From Bacteroidota bacterium (lineage in GTDB: Bacteria > Bacteroidota > Bacteroidia > Bacteroidales > GCA-2748055), in the NCBI GenBank assembly GCA_024244665.1, contig JAAEOI010000583.1, positions 1-6,837 on the forward strand: a stretch of DNA of 6,837 nt, read 5' to 3'. This document shows positions 6,669 to 6,837 of this stretch, in pieces. The notes under the pieces are model-generated. The model searched no databases, had not been told where the DNA came from, and saw only the letters and a list, made by a program, of their open reading frames with translations. Both the position numbers and the translations under genes were made by a program. Position 1 is the first letter of the stretch. Each line of letters begins with the position of its first letter.

Positions 6669-6836
6669 TTAAAGAGTCATAACCGCTTCGTGAAATAGCA
6701 GAGCCTCTGTGACATCAATTAACCTTCTTAAAGATTCCATCATGTAAGCCGCTTCTGCTTCCAGAATCCCTGTGATGCAGGCACTTTTTAATGTGTGTTG
6801 TGCATGTCCGGATAGTGAGCATCCATTATGATCTGT
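6669..6836 (-). CDS. Possible C-terminal end (55 codons) of an unidentified gene entering from the right edge
   Basis: On the minus strand one frame stays open from the window edge to TAA at 6671-6669, while the other five frames are broken by stops within this stretch. The peptide reads TDHNGCSLSGHAQHTLKSAC at the edge side and then a helix-like ILEAEAAYMMESLRRLIDV, with an A/L/E-rich composition typical of a real protein. I do not recognise the family. The SA(C)xTG..EAE pattern faintly recalls the C-terminal FAD-contact segment of amine-oxidase-type flavoproteins, but that is speculation. It would converge on the GH172 gene. Confidence 0.35.
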   Translation of the reverse strand, partial: TDHNGCSLSGHAQHTLKSACITGILEAEAAYMMESLRRLIDVTEALLFHEAVMTL

Positions 6837-6837
6837 C

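Overview
The window looks like a piece of a Bacteroidota chromosome. The strongest sign is the C-terminal type IX secretion (Por/T9SS type A) sorting domain with its YPNP motif on the largest protein, a signal largely confined to that phylum. A GH172/DUF2961 protein with a lipoprotein-like signal and A-rich leaders with little Shine-Dalgarno sequence fit the same picture. No rRNA, tRNA, CRISPR array, transposase or phage gene is visible.

Left part (about 1-1916, minus strand): a carotenoid-type gene pair. A CrtI-family phytoene desaturase gene is followed, with a 4-base ATGA overlap, by a squalene/phytoene synthase family gene (crtB-like) that runs off the left edge. The desaturase reading frame is interrupted by one in-frame TAA at 1371-1373 without any frame change. 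The N-terminal FAD-binding piece and the C-terminal substrate/FAD piece are both well conserved, so this is either a recent nonsense mutation, a base-call error beside a T7 run, or a functional split.

Middle (1917-2199): a divergent intergenic region with a perfect 8-bp inverted repeat (2061-2068 / 2084-2091) that contains extra TACATT copies. It is a plausible operator, but its regulator is not in the window.

Centre and right (2200-6355, plus strand): two exported proteins probably acting on glycans. The first (842 aa) has a signal peptide, an unassigned beta-rich domain, two tandem copies of a [carbohydrate-binding-like beta-sandwich + BIG2 Ig-like] unit, and a T9SS sorting tail. The second (about 503 aa) is a GH172 (DUF2961) glycoside hydrolase with a lipoprotein-like signal and a C-terminal beta-sandwich module. 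They are 115 bases apart in the same direction and may form a small glycan-degradation locus; no SusC/SusD pair or regulator is present.

Right end (6356-6837): gene-poor. It holds a 12-bp tandem repeat, a doubtful 39-codon ORF, and the open 3' end of a possible minus-strand gene entering from beyond the right edge.
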